A DNA stretch of 64,000 bases from Paenibacillus terricola (GCF_014779765.1 NZ_JACXZA010000008.1:176096-240095), one strand, 5' to 3'; positions 54,125 through 63,674 are shown, counted from the first letter of the stretch. The notes: a model not told the origin generated them from the sequence alone. Numbers and translations are program-made.

Positions 54125-54388
54125 ATGGAGCAGCAGTGGCTGGAGAGAACCTGGGTCAATATCGAGCGTAAAATGTCCGCGCAATGCAGCCGGGTAGGCG
54201 ATCGCATTCCGTATGTGCCGGAAGGCGGACGTTACCGCGAAGATATGGGTGAGTCGGACATTTTCTGGTGGACGAACGGTTTCTGGCCGGGCATCTTGTG
54301 GCAAATGTATCAAGCGACGGGTGAACCGAACTATAGAGCGGCGGCGGAAGGTGTGGAACGCAGACTGGATGCGGCGTTTGACGGCCTA
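54125..54388 (+). pseudogene. GH88/GH105-type unsaturated glucuronyl hydrolase, N-terminal remnant
   Basis: About 85 codons match the N-terminus of unsaturated glucuronyl hydrolases: MEQQWLERTWVNIERKM, YREDMGESDIFWWTNGFWPG and LWQMYQATGEPNYRAAAE. The similarity stops at LDAAFDG and the frame ends two codons later. A complete enzyme would be about 370 residues. It begins right behind the CBS terminator with no clear ribosome site. The 3' remainder is replaced by part of a GH28 gene in another frame, so this is a deletion scar. Confidence 0.75.
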
Positions 54389-54635
54389 CATCTTTGAGCT
54401 CGGACGGCTGATCGATGTTCGGGTATTCCATAATCCGAAATATAACCCGTATCCAGGCAACCGGATCGAGAATATCCGATTTGAAGAAATAACGTTCAAT
54501 GGCCAATGTGACAACCCATCCATCATTGACGGATACGACGAGACGCGTACTGTAGATGGGGTTCATATTCATAACTTGAAGATCAACGGGAAGTTGATTG
54601 AGCATGCGGGGGGAAGGCAACTTCCAATGCAATGA
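54384..54635 (+). pseudogene. GH28 polygalacturonase, C-terminal remnant
   Basis: From 54384, in the frame that ends at 54635, the peptide reads YIFELGRLIDVRVFHNPKY, NIRFEEITFNGQCDNPSI and VDGVHIHNLKINGKLI, the C-terminal beta-helix coils of GH28 pectinases. Nothing of the catalytic region (NTDG, DD, GHG) remains. It is fused out of frame to the GH88 remnant at the sequence GACGGCCTACAT. Not a functional gene. Confidence 0.75.
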
Positions 54636-54689
54636 GTTTCAGCGTAATGTAAGATTCAGCATTGATTAATACAGTGTTTGTTCACAATA

Positions 54690-54717
54690 AAGAGCCGCGG
54701 GTAATTCCGCGGCTCTT
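54690..54717. terminator. Bidirectional terminator
   Basis: AAGAGCCGCGG-gtaatt-CCGCGGCTCTT, an 11-pair perfect stem. Confidence 0.85.
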
Positions 54718-54746
54718 GCTGTTGTGGCGCGTGATAGTAACCTCGG

Positions 54747-55604
54747 TTATACCCCTGAATAAGAGAGGAACCCGCCGTCAACCGGCACGACGATTCCTGT
54801 GACGAAGCCGGACAACGTTTCGTCAGCGAGCCAGAGCAGCGCGCCGAGCAGATCTTCAGGCTTGCCGAAGCGGCGCATCGGCGTATGGCTAATGATTTTG
54901 TGCGAACGTGCAGTCAGCGAACCGTCTTCATTCGTGAGCAGCGCACGATTTTGCTCCGTCAGGAAGAAGCCTGGAGCGATTGCATTCACACGAATGCCCG
55001 CATCCGCCAGATGGACAGCAAGCCATTGGTTGAAGTTCTCGATGGCTGCTTTCGCTGCGCTGTATGCTGGCACCTTCGTCATTGGCGATGGAGCGCTCAT
55101 GGACGATACGTTAATGATCGATACGCCTTCGCGGCCAAGCATTTGCTTCGCAAATGCCTGCGTTGGAATAAGGGTGCCAACAAAGTTCAAATCGAGCACG
55201 TTGCGGAAGCCTGTCACGCTCAGATCGAAGAACGATGTTACATTCGAATTCGTCATATCATCGAGCGAGAACGTCTCGTTCGTCGTATTTGCGCTTGGAT
55301 GGTTGCCGCCGGCGCCATTGATCAGAATGTCGCAAGGTCCGAGCTGTTCGAGTACCGTATTCGCGGCCTGTTGTACGCTGTCGGCGTTAGTGACGTCACA
55401 TGAAACGGCAATTGCCGTACCGCCAGCGCTTCGGATTTCCGCTACAACCTCTTCGCCTTTCTCAAGCGTGCGGTTCAAGATCGCAACGCGCGCACCTTGA
55501 CGAGCAAGCTCCTTCGCCATGACGCGGCACAATACGCCTGCGCCGCCGGTTACAACGACAACTTTGCCTGCAATAGCAGGGAAAGCATGAATCGCGTTCG
55601 TCAT
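54747..55604 (-). CDS. uxuB: SDR-type D-mannonate oxidoreductase (fructuronate reductase)
   Basis: About 285 residues. Rossmann loop [21 protein letters not shown], catalytic Ser in [10 protein letters not shown], and YSAAK. Bacilli use an SDR enzyme of this type (YjmF/UxuB) to reduce fructuronate to D-mannonate. The start at 55604 (MTNAIH) overlaps the uxuA stop as TAATG, so translation is coupled. Last gene of the gntR-uxuA-uxuB operon. SDR substrate calls are weak alone; the context makes this one good. Confidence 0.87.
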   Translation of the reverse strand: MTNAIHAFPAIAGKVVVVTGGAGVLCRVMAKELARQGARVAILNRTLEKGEEVVAEIRSAGGTAIAVSCDVTNADSVQQAANTVLEQLGPCDILINGAGGNHPSANTTNETFSLDDMTNSNVTSFFDLSVTGFRNVLDLNFVGTLIPTQAFAKQMLGREGVSIINVSSMSAPSPMTKVPAYSAAKAAIENFNQWLAVHLADAGIRVNAIAPGFFLTEQNRALLTNEDGSLTARSHKIISHTPMRRFGKPEDLLGALLWLADETLSGFVTGIVVPVDGGFLSYSGV

Positions 55605-56701
55605 TATGCGTTCACCGTTCCTTCCTTGGCAGCTGCCGCGAGAACCGTTCTGCGATGGCTGTCCCATACGCCCCACAGATACATGATGCCGAGCGCACGG
55701 TCATATAGGCCGTAGCCTGGACGGCACTCTTCACCCCATAGATGACGTCCGTGGTCAGGACGTGCGAACCCCTCGAAGCCTTCTTCGGCATACGCTTGAA
55801 CGATGCCTGCGATATCGACTGTACCGTCCTGCGTACGGTGCGATGTCTCGATGAAATCGCCATTCTCATATACTCGTACGTTGCGGATGTGCGTGAACGG
55901 AATGCGATCAATGAACTCATGCACCATGCTGACGATATCGTTAGCTGGGTTCGCACCAAGCGAGCCGCTGCACAGCGTGACACCGTTGTACGGGCTATCG
56001 TGCAGGCTCAAGAAACGGCGAATGTTCGCTTGGCTTGTGATGATGCGCGGCAGACCGAAGATCGGCCATGGCGGATCGTCCGGATGAATGGCCATTCGGA
56101 TGCCATACTCAGCGGCTACCGGTATGATTTCATCAAGGAAGTATTTGCAGTTCGCCCACAGATCCTCTTCGGATACGCCTTTGTACGCCTCGAACAGCTT
56201 CGTCAGATGGGCGAGACGCTCTGGCTCCCAACCTGGCATTGTTAGTGACGAATTCTCATTGATCTGCTTAACAAGCTCCATTGGATCAATGTTTTCAATA
56301 CGGCTCTTCTCATAGAACAGCGCCGTCGAACCGTCCTCAAGCTCCTTGTGAAGATCCGTACGGAGCCAGTCGAATACCGGCATGAAGTTGTAACAGATCA
56401 CTTCAACGCCGACTTGCGACAGCTTCGCAATCGTCCGTTTGTAGTTCTCTATGTAGCGGTCACGGGACGGCAGCCCAAGCTTAATGTCTTCGTGAATGTT
56501 AACGCTCTCAACAACCTTCAGGTGAAGACCAGCGCGGTCAGCCTGTTCCTTCACTGTCATAATCTTATCCATTGGCCACTCATCGCCTGCAGGCACATCA
56601 TGCAATGACCATACGATTCCTTCTACGCCGGGGATTTGACGGATTTGATCCAAGGATACCGTGTCGTTGCCTTCACCGAACCAACGAAATACCATCTTCA
56701 T
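55604..56701 (-). CDS. uxuA: Mannonate dehydratase
   Basis: About 365 residues. Dehydrates D-mannonate to 2-keto-3-deoxygluconate. Motifs: [17 protein letters not shown] at the N-terminus, [48 protein letters not shown] and [14 protein letters not shown] (metal ligands Cys, Asp, His). Start 56701 (MKMVFRW) is the canonical family start, with GGAGG 11 bases upstream. Confidence 0.97.
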   Translation of the reverse strand: MKMVFRWFGEGNDTVSLDQIRQIPGVEGIVWSLHDVPAGDEWPMDKIMTVKEQADRAGLHLKVVESVNIHEDIKLGLPSRDRYIENYKRTIAKLSQVGVEVICYNFMPVFDWLRTDLHKELEDGSTALFYEKSRIENIDPMELVKQINENSSLTMPGWEPERLAHLTKLFEAYKGVSEEDLWANCKYFLDEIIPVAAEYGIRMAIHPDDPPWPIFGLPRIITSQANIRRFLSLHDSPYNGVTLCSGSLGANPANDIVSMVHEFIDRIPFTHIRNVRVYENGDFIETSHRTQDGTVDIAGIVQAYAEEGFEGFARPDHGRHLWGEECRPGYGLYDRALGIMYLWGVWDSHRRTVLAAAAKEGTVNA

Positions 56702-56745
56702 AACGAACATCGCCTCCGTACATCATGAATGATTAGAATTAATGA

Positions 56746-57429
56746 TTACTGTTTGAAATAGTTAGGGTACTTCGATTTCAGCAGTGTCTGATCCGCAACT
56801 GACAACAGCATGTGCTCGGTCATCAGCTTAACGGCTGCTGCCTCATCGTGGTTACGAATCGCGTTGACAATGCCTTGATGCTGATTGAATAGGTGATCCC
56901 ATTCGTGATCAGCTGCCAGTCGCAGCATTCGGCTCCGATTCAGGTGCGTAATAATGCCGCCAAGTGCGGCCCAGGTGTTGCTCTTGCGACAACCTTCGAA
57001 GATTGTTCGATGGAATGATTCGTCCAGCTCGAACATGAGATGGAAGTCATGAACATCAATGCTTGCCCGCTGTTTACTGAGATTGTTGTCCAGTGCCGCC
57101 AACTGCTCGGCAGGGAACTCAGCACAGGCAAGGCGGACAACTGCGACTTCGAGCTGCTCCCGCATAAATCGCGCTTCCTCAACCAGCTCTGGATCGATCA
57201 GCGATACGAAGGTGCCGCGCTGCGGATATACCTCAAGCAGCCCTTCCTGCGCGAGCCGAACGAAGCTCTCCCGAACCGGGGTACGGCTAACGCCCATCTT
57301 CAACGAGATTTCTTTCTCCGAGATTGCGGTTCCTGGTGGAAGCTCCAGCTGAAGGATCAAAGATCGTAGAGCCGCATACACCGCATCACGTGTAGAGACA
57401 GGTTGAATCGGTTTGATTGTGAAATCCAA
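56746..57429 (-). CDS. GntR/FadR-family regulator of uxu genes
   Basis: 227 residues. N-terminal winged helix (AVYAALRSLILQLELPPGTAISEKEISLKMGVSRTPVRESFVRLAQEGLLEVYPQRGTFV, read as motif) and a C-terminal FCD ligand domain with metal-site His residues (ELDESFHRTIFEGC, HQGIVNAIRNHD). TTG start with GAGGTGA upstream. First gene of the operon with uxuA 44 bases behind. A perfect palindrome just upstream is its probable operator. Effector likely a hexuronate or mannonate. Confidence 0.9.
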   Translation of the reverse strand: MDFTIKPIQPVSTRDAVYAALRSLILQLELPPGTAISEKEISLKMGVSRTPVRESFVRLAQEGLLEVYPQRGTFVSLIDPELVEEARFMREQLEVAVVRLACAEFPAEQLAALDNNLSKQRASIDVHDFHLMFELDESFHRTIFEGCRKSNTWAALGGIITHLNRSRMLRLAADHEWDHLFNQHQGIVNAIRNHDEAAAVKLMTEHMLLSVADQTLLKSKYPNYFKQ

Positions 57430-57467
57430 TGGCTCACCTCGTTCGTCGTTTTGTTATCCATTGCCAT

Positions 57468-57489
57468 ACTACCATACTTGTATGGTAGT
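57468..57489. promoter_or_regulatory. Operator palindrome of the uxu operon
   Basis: ACTACCATAC-TT-GTATGGTAGT, perfect 10-base arms, 38 bases upstream of the GntR start. Shape and place fit autoregulation by a GntR/FadR repressor. Confidence 0.78.
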
Positions 57490-57514
57490 TGAATAGATGT
57501 TCTCTGTGTATAAA

Positions 57515-57553
57515 CAAAAAAAGGCTGCTTCCTCGTGAGCCGAGGAAGCAGCC
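57515..57553 (-). terminator. Terminator of the second DHA2 exporter
   Basis: GGCTGCTTCCTCG and CGAGGAAGCAGCC form a perfect 13-pair stem with a 5-base loop; on the minus strand it is followed by seven T. Confidence 0.9.
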
Positions 57554-57574
57554 GCTTCAATTTCATTAAATAAA

Positions 57575-59071
57575 TTATGCCTCAGACGTTACTGCTTTGT
57601 TCAAGGCTACAGGGCTCTTGTCATCCGATGCTTGCTTCACTTTCTTGATCAGGAAGGACAGCAGCAGGGCAACGACGCCGATTCCGATAATGACGATATA
57701 GGAATCATTAATCCCTTGAATTTGAGCTTCGATTCCAAGTTTCTCCTTGGTCCAACCGCTAGCTTCGCCAGACATCATCATGTCTTTCGCATGCGATGTC
57801 GCACTATTCGTCATAATGGTTACGAGCAGAGACGTACCGATTGCACCGGCAACTTGACGAATCGTGTTGGAGATCGCCGTACCATGTGCATTAAGACGAT
57901 TCGGCAGCTGGTTCAAGCCGGCTGTTTGGATTGGCATGAGGAACAGCGCCATACCGATCCGGCGTCCTGTGGACATGAGTAACAGATACGTGTAGCTAGT
58001 CGAATCTGTCAGATTAATGAAGCCAACCGTCGTACCGATCGTAATGATCAAGCCGACAACAGCCAGCCATTTGGCACCGAATTTATCGAACAGTCGGCCA
58101 GCAATTGGCATCATGAAGCCCATGATGAGCGCACCTGGCAGCATTAACAGTCCAGATTCGATCGCCGAGTAACCTCGAGCGTTCTGCAGATAAAGCGGAA
58201 GCAGCATCATATCTGCGTACATGACCATTGTTACCGCGATATTGATGATGGTTGTAAGTGTGAACATGTTGTATTTGAACGCACGCAGATCGAGCAGCGG
58301 GTTCTTCGATACAAGCTGTTTCCAAGTGAACAGCGCAAGTGCTGCAACGCCGACACCAATAGAAATGAGCACTTCTGCACTCGACCAACCAAGTTTGCCT
58401 GCACGGCTGAAGCCATACAGCACAGCGCCAAAGCCAAGCGTCGAGAGAACGACGCTGATCGTATCGAGTTTGGACTTAATACGTTCTGATACATTCGTCA
58501 AATAAATAAATCCACACACTATAACGATAACGGCAAGTGGAATCATACCGTAGAACATCGTTTCCCACTTGTAATTCTCAAGAATGTAACCTGCGAGCGT
58601 AGGGCCAATTGCCGGGGCGAAAATAATGGCTGTACCGACTAACCCCATCGCGGCGCCGCGTTTCTCAGGCGGGAACAACGTAAGGATAACCGTCATCAAC
58701 AGCGGCATGATGATACCTGCGCCAGCTGCTTGAATCATCCGACCAGTTAACAGTACTTCGAAGCTGCTGGCTAATGCGGATACGATTGTACCGACTAGAA
58801 ACACTATCATTGACGTTTGGAACAATTGACGTGTTGAGAACCGCTGCATTAGATAAGCAGTGATTGGGATCAGAACGCCGTTTACGAGCATGTAACCTGT
58901 CGTCAGCCATTGAGCAGTTGTCGCCGAAATGTCAAAGTCGATCATCAGTTCTGGTGTCGCAACACTCATGATCGTCTGATTAAGCGTCGCAAGAAAGGCG
59001 CCAATAATCATGACGAATAGAATCGGCCCTTTTTTAACGGAGCTAAAGTCATTACTTATTCCTTTACTCAA
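57575..59071 (-). CDS. DHA2-family multidrug exporter (EmrB type MFS)
   Basis: 498 residues with 14 membrane segments. Marks of DHA2: LNQTIMSVATPELM in the first helix, MLVNGVLIPITAYLMQRF, and motif C FAPAIGPTLAGYILENYKWETMF. TTG start with GAGGTGA 7 bases upstream. Divergent from a TetR gene, with an inverted repeat in the shared promoter region. Distinct from the DHA2 exporter at 16051-17493. Confidence 0.9.
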   Translation of the reverse strand: MSKGISNDFSSVKKGPILFVMIIGAFLATLNQTIMSVATPELMIDFDISATTAQWLTTGYMLVNGVLIPITAYLMQRFSTRQLFQTSMIVFLVGTIVSALASSFEVLLTGRMIQAAGAGIIMPLLMTVILTLFPPEKRGAAMGLVGTAIIFAPAIGPTLAGYILENYKWETMFYGMIPLAVIVIVCGFIYLTNVSERIKSKLDTISVVLSTLGFGAVLYGFSRAGKLGWSSAEVLISIGVGVAALALFTWKQLVSKNPLLDLRAFKYNMFTLTTIINIAVTMVMYADMMLLPLYLQNARGYSAIESGLLMLPGALIMGFMMPIAGRLFDKFGAKWLAVVGLIITIGTTVGFINLTDSTSYTYLLLMSTGRRIGMALFLMPIQTAGLNQLPNRLNAHGTAISNTIRQVAGAIGTSLLVTIMTNSATSHAKDMMMSGEASGWTKEKLGIEAQIQGINDSYIVIIGIGVVALLLSFLIKKVKQASDDKSPVALNKAVTSEA

Positions 59072-59105
59072 GTCTTCCTCACCTCTCCATATTCTCTCTA
59101 GACTT

Positions 59106-59143
59106 AATTTACATTGTGTTAGATAATCAACACTGTATAAATT
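59106..59143. promoter_or_regulatory. Inverted repeat in the MFS/TetR divergent region
   Basis: AATTTACATTGTGTT and AACACTGTATAAATT (12 of 15 complementary) around an 8-base spacer. Further TGTAAATT half-sites occur near 59193 and 59264. Candidate TetR operator. Confidence 0.5.
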
Positions 59144-59295
59144 AGATTATAAGCCGATTTTGAAGTCTTACAAGCGACTCTTTTTTGCAGAGTGTAAATT
59201 AGTTATCAGTTGCGTATCATTCGTAGTGTAAGTGATACATAAACGACAAACTGTTGGTTGTTTGTAAATTTACTCGCAGAGGGAAGGATTAGGTG

Positions 59296-59901
59296 ATGAT
59301 GGATCATTCGAAACCTCGCACAGACCCGCGCATTATTCGAACCAGACAGCTTCTGAAGGAAGCGTTTATTGATTTACTGCAGGAGATGGAGATCGAGAAA
59401 ATATCGGTGAACCGCATCGCGGAGCGGGCAACCATTAATCGCGTCACCTTCTATCTTCATTATCGTGACATCCCCGATATGATGGACAAGATGGCAGATG
59501 AAATGGTCGAGGATATGCAGCGCGCACTCGATGAATCGCCATCAGTAGACAGCGACAGGAATGATTCGCTGATGCTGCTTAATCTGCTGGAGCATATTGC
59601 AGACAATGCGAAGTTCTATACTGTGGTACTCGCATCGAGACGGACACCGGTATTTACAGAACGAATGCTTAAGCTGCTGTCTGATTCCGTCAAACGGCGC
59701 ATCGAACAGTTCGGCATGAACGATTCGATGGTCGATGCTGGCATACAGAAGGATATTGCAATCTGGTATGGTTCGGCCGCACTCATCGGGACAATTGTCG
59801 CTTGGCTGCGTAATGACATGCCGTATACGCCGGTTTACCTGGCTAAACAGTTCACACTACTGCGCGCAGATCCACAGTGGAGATCCGTTGAAGGTGGATA
59901 G
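59296..59901 (+). CDS. TetR/AcrR-family regulator
   Basis: About 201 residues. N-terminal helix-turn-helix IEKISVNRIAERATINRVTFYLHYRDIPDMMD; the C-terminal domain resembles the TetR_C group found with MFS exporters (FYTVVLASRRTPVFTERML, IWYGSAALIGTIVAWLRNDM). Start 59296 or 59299; GGAAGG is upstream. Divergent from the DHA2 exporter and probably its repressor. Confidence 0.88.
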   Translation: MMDHSKPRTDPRIIRTRQLLKEAFIDLLQEMEIEKISVNRIAERATINRVTFYLHYRDIPDMMDKMADEMVEDMQRALDESPSVDSDRNDSLMLLNLLEHIADNAKFYTVVLASRRTPVFTERMLKLLSDSVKRRIEQFGMNDSMVDAGIQKDIAIWYGSAALIGTIVAWLRNDMPYTPVYLAKQFTLLRADPQWRSVEGG

Positions 59902-59971
59902 GGCATAGGAAGATCCATTCGCGGGGACGATAGGATGAGCGATATATCGATTCGTGAAGAGGAGCTAAGCG

Positions 59972-60649
59972 ATGGCTGACAATCATGCTGCTGCCAGACC
60001 ACACAGCCGAACAGGCTTGTCCAGATTGCTTCTCAGTCATCAGATACCTTTCAAACAGAACGCTCTGCTTCAGTCCATCCTATTCGGGTTTATCGTGTAC
60101 TGGATCTGCATGGCGATTCATCCGAAGGATTGGAAAGACTGGGCGGTCGAGAACACGCTGCTTGTCCTATACATGATCGTGATGGCGTTTACGTATCGGA
60201 TTTTTCCACACAGTAATTTAGCGTATATCCTTATTGCGATCTTTCTAGCCATGCATGCGTACGCGGCTCATTTCACTTACCAGCATACGCCGATCGATGA
60301 TTGGATGAAGCATGCGTTTCATATCAAGCGGGGTTTCTACGACCGTGTTGTACATTTTGCGTATGGACTGATGATCTCATTCTCGGTAAGGGAATCGGTA
60401 TTGTATTTCCTCAAGCTTCAATTTGTGAAAAATTATTTCGTCACCTTCATGATTATCGTTGCTTCGAGCGGAATATACGAAATGCTGGAGGCTTGGTCGG
60501 CTTTAATCTTCAATTCCAAATTAGCTGCACAATTCGTTGGCCTAGAAGGCGATCCTTTCGATTCGCAGAAGGATATGACGAGTGCGCTAGCCGGGGTATT
60601 GATTGCCATCGGGATTTTCTGGATCATGCATTCTCGACGTCGAACTTAA
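59972..60649 (+). CDS. DUF2238 (YjdF-like) membrane protein
   Basis: 225 residues with about six membrane segments. Family marks: FLAMHAYAAHFTYQHTPIDDW, YDRVVHFAYGLMISF, SSGIYEMLEAWSA and the cytoplasmic-edge GDPFDSQKDMTSALAG. Function unknown in all members. GAGGAG lies before the ATG. Confidence 0.85.
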   Translation: MADNHAAARPHSRTGLSRLLLSHQIPFKQNALLQSILFGFIVYWICMAIHPKDWKDWAVENTLLVLYMIVMAFTYRIFPHSNLAYILIAIFLAMHAYAAHFTYQHTPIDDWMKHAFHIKRGFYDRVVHFAYGLMISFSVRESVLYFLKLQFVKNYFVTFMIIVASSGIYEMLEAWSALIFNSKLAAQFVGLEGDPFDSQKDMTSALAGVLIAIGIFWIMHSRRRT

Positions 60650-60696
60650 AAGCACAAGTCAGATCATTGTTCACATTAGTAGCCTAGCATAATAGA

Positions 60697-60740
60697 AAGG
60701 AGAGTTGATTATGGGCAGCAACCCTTATCAACTCTCCTAT
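60697..60740. terminator. Bidirectional terminator
   Basis: AAGGAGAGTTGAT and ATCAACTCTCCT arms with a roughly 17-base loop, flanked by AATAG and ATTGG. Confidence 0.7.
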
Positions 60741-60743
60741 TGG

Positions 60744-61709
60744 TTACGCTTGTCGATTGACCAATATCTCCATGCATTCGCGCAGCATTTGAGTCGACCA
60801 GTCGTATGCCCCCCGGTCCTCATACTGGCGATAATCGCACTCAAGCGCCATGATAAGGAACAAGTACACATCATACCATAACACGCGTATCCGCTGACTC
60901 TCCGTCCAATCGGCAATTCCATAGCCCTCCACGAAGCTATGATTGTTCGCGAACCTCCGGAAACCGACCTCCAGCAGTTCATCCGCCCATAGGCATCGTT
61001 CGAAATCGATTACGCCTGTCACTTTGCCATCTTCAATGAACACATTACCGGCCCATAGATCCCAGTGAACAAGACGAGGCGTCTTTACTTCTTCAAAATG
61101 TGGCTTATCCCGTTCCAGCAGCGTCAACAGATGTGGAATATCGATGGTGAAATCTATGTTAAAAGCAGCAGCATCGTTAATTGCATCCTGTGCGATGCTC
61201 TTGAACACATCAAACCATACGTCGCCCTGCTTGTCCGGTTGCCCGAAGTAGCCGAACCGATCGCCGATGATCGTATTGATACGGCGGTTTATCTTACCCA
61301 CTTGGACGTCCACGCCAAGACGTACTTCGTCGCTTAATTCGCCCATGAGCGAATGGAAGCTGCTGCCGGATAGCTTCTCCATGAAGAAATATTCCGCATC
61401 GCACAATTGTCTGCTATCGTCGTAAAATAATATTTGTGCAACAGGAACATCGGTATGTTCTGCTACGAGCCGCATCGAGTGGACCTCGCTGCTCATAATG
61501 TTATGTTCATGCGTCATAATGACCGATTGGTTAGGAGGCGCGATCTTGAGCACCATCTCGCGTCCATCAGACAGCCCAACCATATATGCAACATTAAAGA
61601 AGCCTTCCGTCAGCTCTTTGATGGAGACGGGCAGTATGCCTGGAAATGCACGGTCAATCATTTGATGAAGAGTCTCATTCGATTGTTTGTTTTTCGTCTG
61701 GCTTTCCAT
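60744..61709 (-). CDS. Aminoglycoside phosphotransferase-family kinase
   Basis: About 321 residues. APH/choline-kinase fold: ATP-binding TEGFFNVAYMVGLSDGREMVLKI, Brenner motif LVHWDLWAGNVFIEDG (catalytic Asp) and metal Asp in GVIDFERCLWAD. Substrates of this family include antibiotics, choline and amino sugars; which one applies is not visible. Start 61709 (MESQTK) is 6 bases from GGGAGG; the longer frame lacks one. Confidence 0.87.
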   Translation of the reverse strand: MESQTKNKQSNETLHQMIDRAFPGILPVSIKELTEGFFNVAYMVGLSDGREMVLKIAPPNQSVIMTHEHNIMSSEVHSMRLVAEHTDVPVAQILFYDDSRQLCDAEYFFMEKLSGSSFHSLMGELSDEVRLGVDVQVGKINRRINTIIGDRFGYFGQPDKQGDVWFDVFKSIAQDAINDAAAFNIDFTIDIPHLLTLLERDKPHFEEVKTPRLVHWDLWAGNVFIEDGKVTGVIDFERCLWADELLEVGFRRFANNHSFVEGYGIADWTESQRIRVLWYDVYLFLIMALECDYRQYEDRGAYDWSTQMLRECMEILVNRQA

Positions 61710-61917
61710 ATTGAACCTCCCATTCTTTTCTACCAATGTACTCTGATTCATGAATGATTGCTATATAAGGATTAAGAAGCTATTGGTGCATCGGAACATC
61801 AATATCGGACACTAGATAGGATGAATTGCATAGGCGTTGTTCATAGGAAAGCGGTGAATTGTTCGATACAATAAGGAGAGAATGAAGCTAATGTACATAT
61901 ATAGGAGTGAATGATAG

Positions 61918-62862
61918 ATGCAGTATCGTAAGCTTGGGGCAACAGGTCTGGATGTATCGATTCTTAGTTTTGGCGCATCGTCGCTTGGCTCGGTGTTTCG
62001 AGATACGGATGAAGCTGAGAGTATTCGCACGGTTCATGCAGCACTGGATGCAGGGATTAATCTGATCGATGTGTCGCCGTATTATGGATTGACGAAGGCA
62101 GAGACGGTGCTTGGCAAAGCAATTCGTACAGTTCCACGTGATCGGTTCTATCTGTCGACCAAAGCGGGGCGTTATGGCGTTGATCAATTCGATTTCTCCC
62201 GCAAACGGATTAGGGCTAGTGTTGAGGAAAGCTTGCAAAGACTGCATACAGACTACCTTGATATTCTATTCCTGCATGATATTGAATTCGTTGAGTCAGC
62301 TATTATTTATGAAGAGGCGATTCCGACACTTTATGAATTGAAGAAGGAAGGGGTAATTCGCAACACGGGCATATGCGGACTTCCGCTTCAGCTGTTTGAA
62401 TCGTTTCTGCCGAATGTGGAAATTGATGCGATCATTTCCTATTGCCATTATTCGTTGAATGATACGTCGCTTGAGACTCTGCTCCCGCTCTTGCAGAAGC
62501 GGGAGGTTGGGCTTGTAAATGCATCTCCTCTGTCGATGGGACTATTGGGTACACGAGGGACGCCTGATTGGCATCCGGCAAGCGAGCAAGTGAAGGCGCT
62601 GTGCAAGCAGGCTGCGGATTATTGTGCTTCTCAAGGAGAAGATATCGCGAAGCTGGCAGTACAGTTCTCTACGCGAAATACCCAAGTCCCAACAACGCTT
62701 GTAAGTACAGCGAATCCGGCGAATATAGTGAAGAATGCAGCTTGGGTTGATGAACCGACCAACGAGCAGCTGTTGAGACAAGTGATTGCCATTCTAGAAC
62801 CGATCCAAGGGATTACGTGGGAGAGCGGCATTCCGCTATATAATAAGAACATTCGGAGGTAG
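61918..62862 (+). CDS. Aldo/keto reductase, L-galactose/L-fucose dehydrogenase-like
   Basis: 314 residues. AKR TIM barrel with catalytic D and Y in NLIDVSPYYG, K in STKAGRYG and H in LFLHDIEFV. GASSLGSVF, RYGVDQFDFSRKRIRASVEESLQRL, SYCHYSLNDTSLETLLP and NASPLSMGLLGTRGTPDWHPAS match plant L-galactose dehydrogenase closely from memory. In bacteria such enzymes oxidise L-fucose or L-galactose. AGGAG lies before the ATG; a terminator follows. Confidence 0.85.
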   Translation: MQYRKLGATGLDVSILSFGASSLGSVFRDTDEAESIRTVHAALDAGINLIDVSPYYGLTKAETVLGKAIRTVPRDRFYLSTKAGRYGVDQFDFSRKRIRASVEESLQRLHTDYLDILFLHDIEFVESAIIYEEAIPTLYELKKEGVIRNTGICGLPLQLFESFLPNVEIDAIISYCHYSLNDTSLETLLPLLQKREVGLVNASPLSMGLLGTRGTPDWHPASEQVKALCKQAADYCASQGEDIAKLAVQFSTRNTQVPTTLVSTANPANIVKNAAWVDEPTNEQLLRQVIAILEPIQGITWESGIPLYNKNIRR

Positions 62863-62894
62863 CTGGCGTTTCGCTGCTACAGCTGTGTGGTAGA

Positions 62895-62927
62895 GAAGAG
62901 AGGTGGTGTGCCTCTCTTTTTATTTTG
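62895..62927 (+). terminator. Terminator of the aldo/keto reductase
   Basis: AAGAGAGG-tggtgtg-CCTCTCTT followed by TTTATTTT. Confidence 0.85.
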
Positions 62928-63004
62928 CCAAGGGGAGGGAATAATGCTCAACAATGCGAATAGCATGCTAGGTAATAGTAGATATCGAGAGGAGATGGAT
63001 TCAG

Positions 63005-63661
63005 ATGACGAGTTATGGGCAAGAACATGGACTTGATCAAGGCAGATCGACAATCGAAGTGCAGGGAGAGGGGCAAGTAACCGCGGCGCCTGACCAGGCA
63101 GTCATTACGCTTGGCGTTGCAACAGAGAAGGAAGAGCTCCGTACAGCACAGGCGGACAACGCCGCTGCCATCGCGCGTATCATTCAGTCTATCCGCCAAT
63201 TAAATGTACCTCAGGAACAAATACAGACAATTGAATATCGAATTGACACTCACTATGACTATATTGACGGCAAACAAATTTTCCGAGGTTATCAAGTGAC
63301 GCATATGCTTCAAATTACGACTAACAATGTAGGTCAGGCGGGGACGATCGTCGACACTGCTGTAGAGAATGGAGCCAATCATATTGGCGGTATTCGTTAT
63401 TCTGTCGCACAACCTGCGTATTACGAGAAACAAGCGCTGTCGCTCGCAGTACGTAACGCAATGGACAAAGCACTTACCATTGCCCATACGATGGGCATTA
63501 CAATTGATGTTGTCCCTACACGTGTGCAGGAGTTGAGTCAGTCCGGTTTTACGCCGATGCCCCTAGCATCAGCGGCTATGAAGGTAAGCGACGCAACGCC
63601 GCTTCAGCCAGGTCAACTCACGATTACAGCTTCTGTACGTGCGTGGTTTCGTCAGCGGTAA
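63005..63661 (+). CDS. SIMPL (DUF541) domain protein
   Basis: 218 residues. SIMPL fold: STIEVQGEGQVTAAPDQAVITLGVATE, the central YRIDTHYDYIDGKQIFRGYQVTHML and C-terminal LTITASVRAWF. Most family members are exported (BP26/OMP28 type), but no signal peptide is seen here. Function unknown. GAGGAG is 10 bases upstream. Last protein gene before the rRNA operon. Confidence 0.88.
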   Translation: MTSYGQEHGLDQGRSTIEVQGEGQVTAAPDQAVITLGVATEKEELRTAQADNAAAIARIIQSIRQLNVPQEQIQTIEYRIDTHYDYIDGKQIFRGYQVTHMLQITTNNVGQAGTIVDTAVENGANHIGGIRYSVAQPAYYEKQALSLAVRNAMDKALTIAHTMGITIDVVPTRVQELSQSGFTPMPLASAAMKVSDATPLQPGQLTITASVRAWFRQR

Positions 63662-63674
63662 ATAGTGATTAATA

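Noticed and set aside
54125..54635. A single chimeric GH88-GH28 gene
   Set aside because: The two parts are in different frames and neither keeps its catalytic centre.
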